NCBI RefSeq assembly: GCF_036898095.1
Contig: NC_090768.1
Span: 53,972,434 to 54,036,433, forward strand
Length of the DNA: 64,000 nt
Source of the DNA: Palaemon carinicauda
Lineage: Eukaryota > Arthropoda > Malacostraca > Decapoda > Palaemonidae
Direction of reading: 5' to 3'
Shown one piece after another: positions 12,405 to 24,290 of this stretch. Each line of letters begins with the position of its first letter. The first letter of the stretch is position 1. A program made the translations under genes and the position numbers. The notes below the pieces were generated by a model, which worked only from the letters and a program-made list of their open reading frames with translations, was not told where the DNA came from and did no database searches.

Positions 12405-12510
12405 GGCCTGTTGGGAGGGGGGGGGATGTTTTCGAGGTGAGGGAGTGTGGGGGGTCTCTTTGGGGTGAGGAAAGAAGGGGAGTGGGGGTTTGGACGTGCG
12501 TTGCAATCGA
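12405..12510 (+). other. G-rich tract
   Basis: Many runs of three or more G within about 100 bases (GGGAGGGGGGGGGG, GTGGGGGG, TGGGG). This is compatible with G-quadruplex formation on the plus strand and unusual against the AT-rich background. No adjacent gene seen. Confidence 0.6.
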
Positions 12511-12702
12511 GCCGAGGAGGAACTGATGCTCTTTTGCATTTACTTAGATGTGGTTAGGAGGGGGTGTTGTTGGGGGATGGATTTAGAGGGGTACTAGAAT
12601 GGGGGGATATATTCTTTTGTGAGGAATGGAGTGTATTTAGCAGGATGTGGTACCCCCCATAAGTATAGTGATTCTATTGTATTAATAATTGAATTATATC
12701 CA

Positions 12703-13290
12703 GCAATAAAGTATCAATCTATATTTGGTAAAAATCCAAGTAGATTTCACCGGTCACTGTTACTTTTTCTCACTTTCTTGATATCGGCAATACAGTACCA
12801 ATCCATATATTTTAAAATTCCAAATAGATTTCATCAGTCAATGTCACCGTTTTTTTTTTTACCTTTTCTTCTTGATTTCAGCAATACAGTACCAATCTAT
12901 ATCTGCTAAAATTCCACTTTACCCTACTTGTTCTTTCTTGATAAAAGCAACACAGTAAGCTACCAATCCATAATTGATAAAATTCCAAACAGATTTCACC
13001 AGTCACTGTCATCTTTCCCCACTTGTTCTTTCTTGAATGCAGCAATACAGTGCCAATCCATAATTGGTAAAATTCAAAATAAGAGTTCATCAGACATCAC
13101 ATTTTCTTGATTTCAGCAATACAACGCCAATCCATTATTGGTAAAATTCCAAATGAATTTCACCAGTCGTTGTAACTTTTCCAGACATCACCTTTTCTTG
13201 ATTTTAGCAATACAGCGCCAATCCATAATTGGTAAAATTCCAAATGAATTTCACCAGTCGTTGTAACTTTTCATTACTTTTTCTATCTTA
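12703..13290. repeat. tandem repeat, seven units of 65-96 bp
   Basis: Units start GCAATACAGTACCAATCCAT, continue with AAATTCCAAATAGATTTCAC and end in T/C-rich sequence with TTCTTGATTT. Confidence 0.88.
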
Positions 13291-13575
13291 TGTTCAACAC
13301 TTTGAACCCGATGTCATTGAACCACCAAATATGGTAGCACAGGTAGCAATCATAATCCCTGCTCGTCTTCCCAGAGAAAAGTGGATTCGCCCCTGGCATC
13401 CTGTCCTATCCTGTGTGGTATTCACGAGACGTGCAACTGGAGGGTGGAACCATTCGCCGAAATCTTATCTTAGCAGATCAGTGTTTGCAGTTGAATATGA
13501 CGTTGGGCTTATGGATAAAGTAACAAGGTCTGCAAATTTATATGACCTTGGAATATGTGCTAAAAAGAGTAACTA

Positions 13576-13578
<3 letters not shown>

Positions 13579-13638
<60 letters not shown>

Positions 13639-13930
13639 TTGCTAAGCTACAACCCTAGTTGGAAAAGCAAGATGCTATAAATCCAGTGGCTCCAATAGGG
13701 AAAATAGCCCTGCGAGTAAATGAAACCAGAAAAAATAGAATATTTTAAGAACAGTAACAACATTAGAATAAATATTTCCAAAATAAACTATGAAAACTAT
13801 AACAAAACAAGAGGAATAGAAATAAGATAGAATAGTGTGCCCGAGTGTGTACCCTTAAGCAAGAGAACTCTAATCCAAGACATTGGAAGACCATGTTACA
13901 GTTTATTGAGTGTGGTTAGATCTTCTAAAG
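13579..13930 (-). mobile_element. AAT-tailed dispersed element
   Basis: (ATT)n tract, then TGCTAAGCTACAACCCTAG and about 270 further bases of the family. Confidence 0.85.
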
Positions 13931-14237
13931 TACATTATCACTAGATTGGCTCATCTGGGGCACGTGTCAGATTCGACTTGTGGGAACTGTATTACTCTTC
14001 TTTTTTCAGTATTTTGCATTTTTCATTCAATGAATTTTTTTTTTTTTATTTATATATTTACTTTATTCTGAATGGTATGTCCATATTGTTTATCCCTAAG
14101 AGGTTAGAGTAATATTTTCTTCGTCATACAGATACTTAAGATATTGTGATGTATTTTATATATAAGGTTTCCAACATAAAAAAAAGGAAATTTAACTCTA
14201 GAATGATAGGTAACAACTTGTCTTTGTTTATGTATGA

Positions 14238-14240
<3 letters not shown>

Positions 14241-14312
<72 letters not shown>
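14241..14312. repeat. (CT)n microsatellite
   Basis: Pure CT tract. Confidence 0.95.
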
Positions 14313-14314
<2 letters not shown>

Positions 14315-14486
14315 TTCCAGGTTTAGGAACTTGTGTAAAAGAATGTCATAAATGGTTTTATTGTCTGCTTGCATGTTTATTGCAGCACAGATTTTTTTCT
14401 TTTAAGTATTGTTAACGATAACAGAAACATTTATTATATAATCTTTTATGAGTATTGTTAAAGATGATAACAAAGACCTCTTTATT

Positions 14487-15110
14487 ATTGAGATACTACC
14501 ACTAGAGAGTTATGGCATCTTTTAACTGGCTAGGCAGTAATACATTAGATCCTTCTCTCTGGTTACGGTTCATTTTCCCTTTGCTTACACATACACCGAA
14601 TATTCTGGCTTGTTCTTTACATATTCTCCTCTGTCCTCATACACCTGACAACACTGAGATTACCAAACAATTCTTCTTCACCCAAGGGGTTACTGCACTG
14701 TAATTGTTCAGTGGCCACTTTCCTCTTTGTAAGGGTAGAAGAGAGACTAGCTATGGTAAGCAGCTCTTCTAGGAGAAGGACACTCCAAAATCAAACCACT
14801 GTTCTCTAGTCTTGGGTAGTGCCATAGCCTCTGTACCATGGTCTTCCACTGTCTTGGGTTAGAGTTCTCTTACTTGATGGTATACTCGGTCATACTATTC
14901 TATCTAATTTATATTTCTCTTGTTTTTTTAAAGTTTATATAGTTTATAAAGGAGATATTTATTTTAGTGCTGTTACTCTTAAGATATTTTTGTCACACTT
15001 TTTCCTCTCCTCGCTGGGCTATTTTCCCTGTTGGGCCCCCTGGGCTTATAGCATCCTGCTTTTTCCAACTAGGGTTGTAGCTTAGCAAGTAATAATAATG
15101 ATAATATATG
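14487..15110 (+). mobile_element. AAT-tailed dispersed element, longest copy
   Basis: Reference copy for the family in this window, about 620 bases. It starts TTGAGATACTACCAC and passes through CTTCTAGGAGAAGGACACTC and TCTTGGGTTAGAGTTCTCTT. It ends GGGTTGTAGCTTAGCAAGT with AAT repeats. There is no long ORF, and the AAT tail suggests a non-autonomous retroelement. Confidence 0.85.
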
Positions 15111-15299
15111 GTATAGTCATTTGCTATCAAATCTTAGAATATTCTGCCAAAATCCCCTCTCTGTTGAAGCCGTTTTCCTTCACTATCGTACGGTAAACCC
15201 CATTTTGTGTAGATTACAGTAAATTTTTTTTTCAATTAATTTCTTATTGTAAGTCTAAATAACAAAACCTTCTTGAATATTAGGTATTATTGTTCGCGC

Positions 15300-16440
15300 T
15301 CCAACCTTTAATATTTTTCCGAAATCCTCGATTTATGGACAGGAGTTTTCACTCCACTATTGAACAGTAAAACCAATTTTGTGTAGAATAAATTCTTTTC
15401 CAATTAATTCTGTATTCTAGATTTATGACCACAGAGTTTTCACTCCACTATTGAACAGTAAAACCAATTTTTGCGTAGAGTAAATTCTTCTTCAATTAAT
15501 TATGTATTCTCGATTTATGATCACAGAGTTTTCACTCCACTATTGAACAGTAAAACCAATTTTTGCGTAGAGTAAATTCTCCTCCAATTAATTCTGTATT
15601 CTCGATTTATGAACAGAGTTTTCACTCCACTATTGGACAGTAAAACCAATTTTTGTGTAGAATAAATTCTTTTCCAATTAATTCTGTATTCTAGATTTAT
15701 GACCACAGAGTTTTCACTCTACTTTTGGACAGTAGAACCAATTTTACGTAGAGTAAATTCTTCTCCAATTAAATCTCTAATCTCGATTTATGATCACAGA
15801 GTTTTCACTTCACTATTGAACAGTATTATTATTATTATTATTATTACTATCCAAGCTACAACCCTAATTGGAAAAGCAAGATGCTATAAGCCCAGGGGCT
15901 CCAATAGGGAAAAATAGCCCAGTGAGGAAAGGAAATAAGGAAATAAATAACTGAAGAGAACAAATTAACAATAAATCATTCTAAAAAAAGTAATGTCAAA
16001 AGAGATATATCATATATAAACTATTAACAACAACCAATTTTTGCGTAGAATAAATTCTCCTCCAATTAATTCTGTTTTCTCGATTTATGATCACAGAGTT
16101 TTCACTTCACTATTGAACAGTAAAACCAATTTTTGCGTAGAATAAATTTTCCTCCAATTAATTCGTTTTCTCGATTTATGATCACAGAGTTTTCACTCCC
16201 CTATTGGACAGTAAAACCAATTTTTGTGTAGAGTAAATTCTACTCCAATTAAATCTGTATTCTCGATTTATGAACACAAAGTTTTCACTCCAGTTTTGGA
16301 CAGTAAAACCAATTTTTTGTAGAGTGAATTCTTCTCCAATTAATTCTGTATTCTCGACTTATAAACACAATTTTCACTCCACTATTGGACAGTAAAACCA
16401 ATTTTGTCTAGAGTAAATTCTTCTCCAATTAGTTCTGAAA
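15300..16440. repeat. tandem repeat, about 85 bp units, with nested insertion
   Basis: About eleven units contain TTTATGACCACAGAGTTTTC, GACAGTAAAACCAATTTT and CCAATTAATTCTGT. A minus-strand AAT-tailed element interrupts a unit at 15826-16031. Confidence 0.9.
15826..16031 (-). mobile_element. AAT-tailed element nested in tandem repeat
   Basis: (ATT)n tract, then CCAAGCTACAACCCTAATTG and the family body. The interrupted host unit resumes at CAACCAATTTTTGCGTAG. Confidence 0.85.
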
Positions 16441-16449
16441 TCTCTCTTC

Positions 16450-16900
16450 CCCGATATGCAATCAATTCGAGCACGCTTTCTCATTTAGCGCAACGGAACC
16501 ATAATTGCAATCTCCATTATCTTTCGTTCCCGGCGAATCCAATATCGCTCGCAATCCACAAACCCCTTTTTTTCTCCCACGATTCACCTGTGACCGTTAA
16601 GTCGAGAGGTCGAAGAAGGGTGGAGTTCAGTGCCTTTTGGATTTGCTGGCTTCGGTTGGACCGCTTGGGCAGGATGATGAGGCCAAGCAGGGTGTGAGAG
16701 GGCATGAACATACACGGGGAAAAGGGCGAGGGAAGGTGAGCCGGCAGTGGGCACGGCTGTGTGTGTGGTGGGGCATGCGAGTTCGGGCATGGTTCGGGGA
16801 GTGAGGTGGGGGACGTCTTGGGTATGACCTGGAGTAGGAAGGAAATTTAGCCATAAGATGTTTTATTACCTGTTTACTTAAGAACGATTAATACGTGAGA
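16450..16900. other. GC-richer segment, no gene supported
   Basis: Local GC content rises, and overlapping short ORFs exist on both strands. None shows a recognisable domain, splice context or repeat content. It could be an unrecognised exon or regulatory island. Confidence 0.3.
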
Positions 16901-16924
16901 GACATTTCTTTCGGTAATAAAATT

Positions 16925-17235
16925 TTGAAAATTATTATTATTAATGGTTTTGGAATTATTAGAATTTTGAAAATTATTATTATTATTATTTTGAAAAATT
17001 GTTATGATTAAAGTTTTGAAAAATATTATCATAAAGATTTTGAAAATTATTATCATAAAGATTTTGAATATTATTATTAAGATTTTGAAATTCATTAAAA
17101 TTTTGAAAATGATTATTAAAATTTTGAAAATTGTTATTAAAATTATTGTTATTAAGATTTTGAAAATTATTAATATTAAAATTTTGAACATTTTTAATTA
17201 AGATTTTGAAAATTATTGAAATTTTGAAAATTATT
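16925..17235. repeat. AT-rich minisatellite (TTTTGAAAATTATTATTA)
   Basis: About fourteen short degenerate units built on ATTTTGAAAATTATTATT. Confidence 0.85.
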
Positions 17236-17494
17236 ATTGATTTTTATAATTATTCTCCAGTTATGATAAGACTTTATTTATACTTATCAAGACATCTACC
17301 TTGAGATTGTAGGTGTAGATTATTCAGCAGAGTGACCTGCTGAAATTGTTCTGAATGTAGAAGATAGGGAGACCTATTAAGACCTACGAATTTATGACGG
17401 ACTAAATACAAGAAGTTTTAGATAAAGGTTATGGGTACGTTTGTATAAAACGAGGTCTTGGTATGTGTAAACTCGCCTCTTAAGAGAAATTAGT

Positions 17495-17720
17495 TCACCA
17501 AGCTTTCAACTGGGCTTCACAAGGCTTTAGAAAAGTTGGAAGACCCAGGCCTACATGGCTGAGGACTATGAAGCGTGAAGTAGATGACGAATGGAGAAGT
17601 AATGATTTAAAAGCTCAAGATAGAGACAATTGGCAAAATCTAACCGAGGCCCTTTGCGTCAATAGCCGTAGGAGGAGATGGTGATGATGATGATGATTAT
17701 TATTATTATTATTATTAATA
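17495..17720 (+). mobile_element. LINE 3' end, C-terminal codons and GAT tail
   Basis: From 17538 the plus strand reads GRPRPTWLRTMKREVDDEW, then KAQDRDNWQNLTEALCVN and a stop at 17682. This is the usual GRPRxTW...DRxxWxxLxxALC end of a non-LTR ORF, followed by (GAT/ATT)n as the 3' tail. Confidence 0.75.
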
Positions 17721-17724
17721 ATAA

Positions 17725-17935
17725 TATCTATCAACTGGGCTCCACAGAGCACTATAAGACTTGGAAGTCCCAGGCCTACATGGCTGAGGATTATGAAGCG
17801 TGAAGTAGCAAATGATGAATGGAGAAGTGTTTTATATAAATCCCAAGATAGAGGCGATTAGCGAAATCAAACCTAAGCCCTTTTAGTCAATAGGCACAGG
17901 AGGAGATGTTGATGATGATTTGTTAAGAAAATGTA
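17725..17935 (+). mobile_element. second copy of the same LINE 3' end
   Basis: Repeats the preceding element (CAACTGGGCTCCACA, CCAGGCCTACATGGCTGAGG) with more stops, and ends in GATGATGAT. The two lie in direct orientation. Confidence 0.75.
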
Positions 17936-18241
17936 CACTTTTCCATGGAAATTGAGGCCAATAGGGCGAAGAAATGAACAGAGAGAAAGCATATCGTTTA
18001 GACGTGGGTGTCTGCAGAAGAGGTGTTGGTGGAGGAATGAGGTACGAAGTCACTGAGAAGTAGGAAACATTAAGATACATGGGAAGGGAGAGGGAGAAGA
18101 TGGAACTAGAAGATAAAGGCAAGAGAGTCGATGATGGGCGGAGGAGAGAGACACACAAAGGATGCCTCTGGAGGTCAATAAACTTATTTGAATTGTTAAT
18201 GCAAATCTTGTTCGGGAGTTATCTCCAAAGATTGTTTCCCC

Positions 18242-18243
<2 letters not shown>

Positions 18244-18298
<55 letters not shown>

Positions 18299-18565
18299 GC
18301 TAAGCTACAACCCTAGTTGGAAAAGCAGGATGCTATAAACACAAGAACTCCAAAAGGGAAAAATAGCCCAGTGAGGAAGAAATAAACAAATTACAGAAGT
18401 AGTGATGAACAATTGATATAGATATGAAATATTTTAGGCAGAGTAACATTATTGAAATAAACATTTTATTTATAAACTATAAAAACTTCAAAAACAATAC
18501 AAAAGGAAAAGAAGTAAGATAGAATATTGTGCCCGAGTGTACCTTCAAGTAAGAGAGAATTATTA
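18244..18565 (-). mobile_element. AAT-tailed dispersed element
   Basis: (ATT)n tract, then GCTAAGCTACAACCCTAG and about 250 bases of the family. Confidence 0.85.
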
Positions 18566-18829
18566 TTATTATTATTATTATTGTTGTTGTTATTCTCATT
18601 ATTATTATTGTAACCTCAAACAGAAGGAATGGAGATAGATGTGATATAATTATAGGAAGGAATAATTTCATTGAAACATTGAGGGTATTTAAAAAAAAAA
18701 ACTAAAACAGAAAAATGACATTTCATTATTGTGATTCTGTGTTCTTGTGTGTGTTTATCGACATATGATCTAATAATGTAAATATCAACAACATTTCCGT
18801 TTAATATCACATTTTACCTTTGGGAATAT

Positions 18830-19140
18830 ATCCTGGAATTCATTTATGAAAACAGCTTCTAGCACTGGAATTCATTTATGATAACAGCTTCTAGCACTGG
18901 AATTAAAGTATGATAACTTCTAACACTGGAATTCATTGATGATAACAACTTCTAACACTGGAATTCATTTATGATAACAACTTCTAACACTGGAATTCAT
19001 TTATGATAACAACTTCTAGCACTGGAATTCATTTATGATAACAACTTCTAGCTCTGGAATTAATTTATGATAACTTCTAGCTCTGGAATTCATTTATGAT
19101 AACAACTCCTAGCACTGGAATTCATTTATGATAACAGCTT
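18830..19140. repeat. minisatellite, about 33 bp units
   Basis: About nine units of CTGGAATTCATTTATGATAA plus CAACTTCTAGCA. Confidence 0.92.
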
Positions 19141-19144
19141 CTGG

Positions 19145-19230
19145 CTGGGCAGAGATTCGAACCTACAGTATGCCTCTTAGCCGAAACCATGCCTGCGAGG
19201 ACTCTACCAATGGAGCTATCAAGAGAGATA
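19145..19230 (-). mobile_element. tRNA-like SINE head
   Basis: The minus strand reads TAGCTCCATTGGTAGAGT, an A-box-like block. About 45 bases later comes GGTTCGAATCTCTGCCC, a B-box-like block. I see no pairing acceptor stem, so a functional tRNA gene is unlikely. Confidence 0.55.
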
Positions 19231-19489
19231 TTTACATTGATTAAAATCACGAGTGTTAGTGATATATATTCATGATGTGAGCTTATTCAAACTTTAGTAT
19301 CAGATGCAGAAATAAAAGACAGAATAAAGAATCTAGGCTAATTTATAGTAGTTCCATTCATCTGTTTTCGATCCATGACGTCAACAATAGTTTTGCTATA
19401 CTAATTTCAGTTCCTGGTTGTTATGTTTCTGCTTTGATTAGATAATTTATTTCAGCTTTATATGAATTGTGATGATTTGTTTTTTGGGA

Positions 19490-19760
19490 ATATAATCATT
19501 TACGCAATAATTTCCTTAATTTTTTTCGCGTTCTTTTGTTTTTCAATGCGACCCTACCCCCATATTTACGCACTTCTCGTATTTTTGCTTTTCTTTGTTT
19601 TTCAAAGTGACCCTACCCCATTTTACGCACTATCTTCAATTTTTTTTCACGTTCTTTTGTTTTTCAATGTGACCTTACGCCAAATTTACGCACTTCTCGC
19701 ATCTTTGCTTTCTTTTGTTTTTTTCAAAATGAACCTATACCATTTTTACGTACAGTCTTC

Positions 19761-19814
<54 letters not shown>

Positions 19815-20030
19815 CTTTTTTCTCCAATGTGACCTTATATACCCCATATTTACGCACCAATTTCAATTTATAGCTTGCTTTTATTTTTCAAAGTGACCTT
19901 AAATGCCCCATATTTACGCACCAACTTCAATTTTCGCTTTCTTTTGTTTTTCAGTGACCCTACCCCTTATTTACGCAACAACCTCCATTTTCAATTTTTC
20001 GCGTTCTTTTGTTTTCCAAAGTGACCCTAG
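19490..20030. repeat. minisatellite, about 60 bp units, with poly-T tract
   Basis: Units contain TTCTTTTGTTTTTCAA, GTGACCCTACCCC and ATTTACGCAC. A poly-T run at about 19763-19814 sits inside one unit. Confidence 0.85.
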
Positions 20031-20154
20031 AAACCGAATATGAATGACAGGGCAGCATCGCCCCCAAAGGAGACTGGGTTTGGGCATAGGGGCAATGGCA
20101 AGGGTCGTTTGGGGTTGCAGGTAGGGGTCGCCAGGAGTTGCAAGTCCAAGGTCA

Positions 20155-20222
20155 AGAGACGGGGGGAGGGGGGGGTGTTTAAGAGGCGAGGGGAGGGGGG
20201 GGGGTGTTTAAGAGGCAAGGAG
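20155..20222 (+). other. G-rich duplicated tract
   Basis: Two copies of a GGGG-rich unit ending GTGTTTAAGAGGC, with runs of up to eleven G. Possible G-quadruplex region. Confidence 0.6.
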
Positions 20223-20341
20223 CAGTCTCTCTCCTAGCTTGTCTGCTCATGTTGGTTCAACTCCATCCTTCTGCCCTTTTTATACACTTACATGTTCTAC
20301 CACTTTGTCCTGGATTCCTCTACATTTTCCATGCTCTCACT

Positions 20342-20342
<1 letters not shown>

Positions 20343-20393
<51 letters not shown>

Positions 20394-20440
20394 AAGCTAA
20401 GCTATAACCCTAGCTGGAAAAAAAGCGAGATGCTTTAAGC
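20343..20440 (-). mobile_element. AAT-tailed element fragment
   Basis: (ATT)n tract, then AAGCTAAGCTATAACCCTAG; short. Confidence 0.75.
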
Positions 20441-20449
20441 CCATAAATA

Positions 20450-20600
20450 TGGTTACTGTTCTTTAAATATTTAATTTTACCTTGTTTCCTTTCCTCGCTG
20501 GACTATTTTCTCTGGAGCCCCCCCGGTGCTTATAGCACCCTGCTTTTCCAAGTAGGGTTGTAGCTTAGCAAGTGATTATAATAATAATACTAATAATAAC
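20450..20600 (+). mobile_element. AAT-tailed element fragment, opposite orientation
   Basis: Ends CCAAGTAGGGTTGTAGCTTA and AATAATAAT. It directly follows an inverted partner, forming a foldback of about 250 bases. Confidence 0.75.
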
Positions 20601-21124
20601 GGAAAAATAAGGAAGTGGAGTTCATATGGATGCCTTGTCATCCTCCCAGGTATAATAGGACATACCTGTTTTCTTACCCGTGGCATTCACCTCTGTTTTT
20701 ACCTTACCGTAATTGTTTATTACACCAGTTGTTTCAATTGCTTCATATAGTTCAATCGAGAGGATAGATACGGAGATATTCATGTGTAGATTAATAAAAG
20801 CATATATCTATGTATAGATGTTCGTATTAAAATTTTTTTACCTTATGCTTTCATTAGACTCGTTGGTATAAGTAAGATCTTTTTTTATAGATATGATTGA
20901 AAAAATGTATGATCCTACTTTGTATGAGTTACTCGATCATTATGACTTGATGGGGAGCCGCTGACCACTTAAGCTAAAAAGATGGTTCCCGTCCATTGCC
21001 TGGGGAACCTGATGAGTTATATATTTTTTGTTAGAGAAGTGGTGGACTGTGTTGTTGTATATAGCATGACAACATACTTTACAAATGTTAAAAGATATTT
21101 ATAATTGCTATTCCAAGCAGGTTG
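20601..21124. other. no gene seen
   Basis: AT-rich sequence with no exon or named repeat recognised. Confidence 0.45.
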
Positions 21125-21550
21125 TCTTTATTTTTAGCAATATTTTGGGCTGTCTTTATTACAAACTTTAGAATAACTAAACTTTAGCAATATTTTGGTC
21201 TGTCTTTATTACAAACCTTACAATAATTAAACTTTAGCAATATTTTGGTCTGTCTTTATTACAAACTTTCGTAGAATAACTAAACTTTAGCAATATTTTG
21301 GTCTGTCTTTATTACAAACCTTCTTAGGTTAACTAAATTTTAGCAATATTTTGGTCTGTCTTTATTTCAAACTTTCGTAGAATAACTAAATTTTAGCAAT
21401 ATTTTGGTCTGTCCTTATTACAAACCTTCGTAGAATAACTAAATCTTAGCACTATTTTGGTCTATGTCTTTATTACAAACCTTAGAATAGGTAGATTTTA
21501 GCAAAATTTTGCCCTGTGTCTTTATCATAAACCTTTTTAGAATAACTAAA
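21125..21550. repeat. minisatellite, about 58 bp units
   Basis: About seven units of TTTAGCAATATTTTGGTCTG, TCTTTATTACAAAC and AGAATAACTAAA. Confidence 0.9.
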
Positions 21551-21944
21551 TTTGTCCGGACGTTCAATTGTGTTTTAAATTTACATCAGAACATCATATT
21601 ATTTGAATATGTTTTTAACAAATAGACCCCAAAGAATGGTTGTTGATGGGCTCCATAGTGACAGCATGAATATAATCTGTGATGTTCATCAGGGTAGATT
21701 TCTTGTCCCATTACTTGTTACATTATATTCGCACGAGATAAGGTTTGGCGTGGAATACAAGCTTGTTGCTTAAGCAGAGGATGCTACCAGATCCACCTGT
21801 TGAGTGTAGACCTGTTGCTGAATCCGATAACAGACATTTAGTTGAAATTAGTGTGAAAATCATAGATGAAGTTAACACGTAACAGAACTTTTTTTTTATT
21901 TTATTTTTATGGCATTAGATTCTTCCTTCCCTGAACTTTTCATT

Positions 21945-22290
21945 GGTACCCGTTGAGATACTACCGCTAGAGTTATTGGGTCCATTGACTGGCCAGATAG
22001 TACTACGTTGGATCCTTTTCTCTGGTTACGGTTCACGTTCCATTTGCCTACACCTACACCGAATAGTCTGGCCTGTTTTTTACAGGTTCTGTCCTCTACA
22101 CCTGAAAACACAGAGATTAACAAACAATATTTTTCTTCACCCAAGAGGTTAACTACTGCACTGTAATTGCCAGTGATTACTTTATTCTTGGTGAGGGTAG
22201 AAGAGACTCTTTAGCTGTGTAAGCAGCTCTTCTAGGAGAAAGGCTCTCCAAAAATCAAACCATTGTTTTCTATGCTTGGGCAGGGTCATA
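21945..22290 (+). mobile_element. AAT-tailed element, 5' half only
   Basis: Starts GTTGAGATACTACCGCTAGA and stops after CTTCTAGGAGAAAGGC and TTTGGGCAGGGTCATAGCC. The AAT-tailed 3' half is absent. Confidence 0.7.
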
Positions 22291-22779
22291 GCCATATCTA
22301 TCTAAATATTTAGCCTTCATATTTTAATTCTTTCCTCCTGGTCTTCAGCACCAGACTCATTTTAATTTATTGCATCAACATTTAGGTCCCTTGTATTTCT
22401 AATCCTTCATCTGTAAATTAATCTCTGCCACCGTCTTTCAGTAAGCTCATTGTGCATTCTGTATAGGATTTTTTCATACTTCTGACATCCTTTGCATTTA
22501 GATGTTCCCTGATTTAGTATGCAGTCGATTCAAGTCGTGTCGTTTCTTTCGTAAGACTCAACGTTACTCCTTATTATTGCATATTGTGGAATGATCTCCA
22601 GAGTCAGTTAGTTAAATCTATGCAACTTTATAATTGCAAACTTTGTTCTTTTTCGACGTGATTTGTTTTTTGTTTTTTTATCTGTTATTTTATAATGATT
22701 TTTGTATTTATAAATAATAAGAGTAACTATTTAATTCTTTAAAGGATGGAAGAATTAGATGCCTTTATCGTGTTTTGTA

Positions 22780-22785
<6 letters not shown>
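22291..22785. other. no gene seen
   Basis: AT-rich; no feature recognised. Confidence 0.45.
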
Positions 22786-22858
<73 letters not shown>

Positions 22859-22883
22859 ATGTATATGCATATATATATGTATA

Positions 22884-22968
<85 letters not shown>
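22786..22968. repeat. (AT)n/(GT)n/(GATA)n microsatellite
   Basis: AT tracts with interspersed GT runs, followed by GATA repeats at 22940-22968. Confidence 0.95.
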
Positions 22969-22969
<1 letters not shown>

Positions 22970-23050
22970 TGAAACGTAAAGTAGAGACGACTAGCGAAAT
23001 CGAACAGAGGCCCTTTGCGCCAATAGGCGTAGGAGATGATGATGATGATA
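22969..23050 (+). mobile_element. LINE 3' tail fragment
   Basis: ATGAAACGTAAAGTAGA, CGAAATCGAACAGAGGCCC and GCGTAGGAGATGATGATG match the LINE end at 17.5-17.7 kb. Confidence 0.65.
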
Positions 23051-23499
23051 TATATAACCAACACTTGTCCTTTATTATATAGGGGAGATTCTAATAAATT
23101 CTCATCACATTGATTATAAATATACAAATAACATGAATTCTCATGGCGTTATTCGAATGTCCCTCACAAGCCCTCTCAATTAAAAACTCAATTCTCCTCT
23201 ATAATTCCTTATAACCCTACTCTCCCATAGCCTTTCCCTCTGCCCCTCTTTATTTTCTTCGTATTTCAAAGCAGTATCAAGTTTCCAGGCCATAACACTA
23301 ATAATTGGGACTTTTCCTCTTCCAACGGTGGTTTAACTTTAATATTTTCACCGCAGATTTCTTTTGTGTACGGTACCTGGTTTTACTTTTGTGTTCGTTG
23401 ATTGCTTTGTAACATGAGCTTGAATCTGGGATAGTGAGGGTGTCAGGTTTTTTATTATTGTGTTTATTATTATCGAGTCCGTTTTAATAGTCATTCATT

Positions 23500-23823
23500 A
23501 CCTCTGCCAGCGGAGTTTGGAGGAGGTTATGTTTTCGCCCCTGTCTTTTGAACAACTTCCTGGCCACAATTTTACTCTTATAGCAGTGAAACTTTCAGGG
23601 ATTAATTGTTATGTTGAGACGTAGAAGGGATCCCGTTTTGAAAGTCCTAGGTCAAAGGTCAAGGTCGTGTAAAAAAAGTCGATCGAATTTACCCTAACCT
23701 TAACCCCAAATTCGTACTTGGTTGTCACACACACTTCAAATACGCCTACGGCCTGAATTGATTCTGGGAAAGGCAAGCTGGTTTCGAGAAATAAGCTGCC
23801 GTGATGGAGGTCTGCTTTTCTAG
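23500..23823 (+). mobile_element. dispersed repeat of a type common in marine animals
   Basis: Starts CCTCTGCCAGCGGAG, then GAGGTTATGTTTTCGCCCCT, CTTCCTGGCCACAATTTTAC, TCCTAGGTCAAAGGTCAAGG and ends near GGAGGTCTGC. I recognise this block order from repeats in many invertebrate genomes. No ORF. Confidence 0.6.
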
Positions 23824-24039
23824 TTACTTTCCTTTAAGGGTTCCCTACAAGGCTTACAGGATCTGTTTGTCCTATACATTCTTAGTTTTCTAAAATATTA
23901 CACAGCGTATTCCTTGTTAATTGTCAAATCCACATTATCGAGCACTTTGAAATTAAGTTGTAAGTGGACGCCAAAATAATACTGTGCTTAAAATAATTTT
24001 TATTGGACATTCTCCTTTCATATATTTGGTCAGTAAATT

Positions 24040-24290
24040 GACTGAATTGATGATAGCCTTGTGAGAACATCGGAAACACGAGTTTGAGCCACGCTCAAAG
24101 CTTGATATATTCATTCACAACCTTACTCTTTATGTAAGCTAGTCGTTGAGCTTTGGAGGGTCCCAGAGATATAACAGTCGCTTGGTGAACAGAATTGTCT
24201 GGTCCTCCTTGGTCCTGGCATGGGTGGTATAGAGGGGTTTTCGTGTCTACAGGAGTGTGGAGTAACTCATTGAAGTCTCCATGACTCGTC
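24040..24290 (+). mobile_element. possible tRNA-derived SINE
   Basis: TGATAGCCTTGTGAGAAC resembles a box A and CACGAGTTTGAGCCACGC a box B. The remaining 180 bases hold a minus-strand ORF of 65 codons with no recognised domain. Confidence 0.35.

Noticed and set aside
16404..16854. GC-richer cluster of short ORFs on both strands
   Set aside because: No domain, no consistent splice context. Part overlaps the 85-bp tandem repeat.
19145..19230. Possible functional tRNA gene
   Set aside because: A- and B-box-like blocks exist, but no acceptor-stem pairing could be found; more like a SINE head.
22746..22950. Open frames in AT/GT repeats
   Set aside because: Simple-sequence translation (YIYIYI); no biological support.
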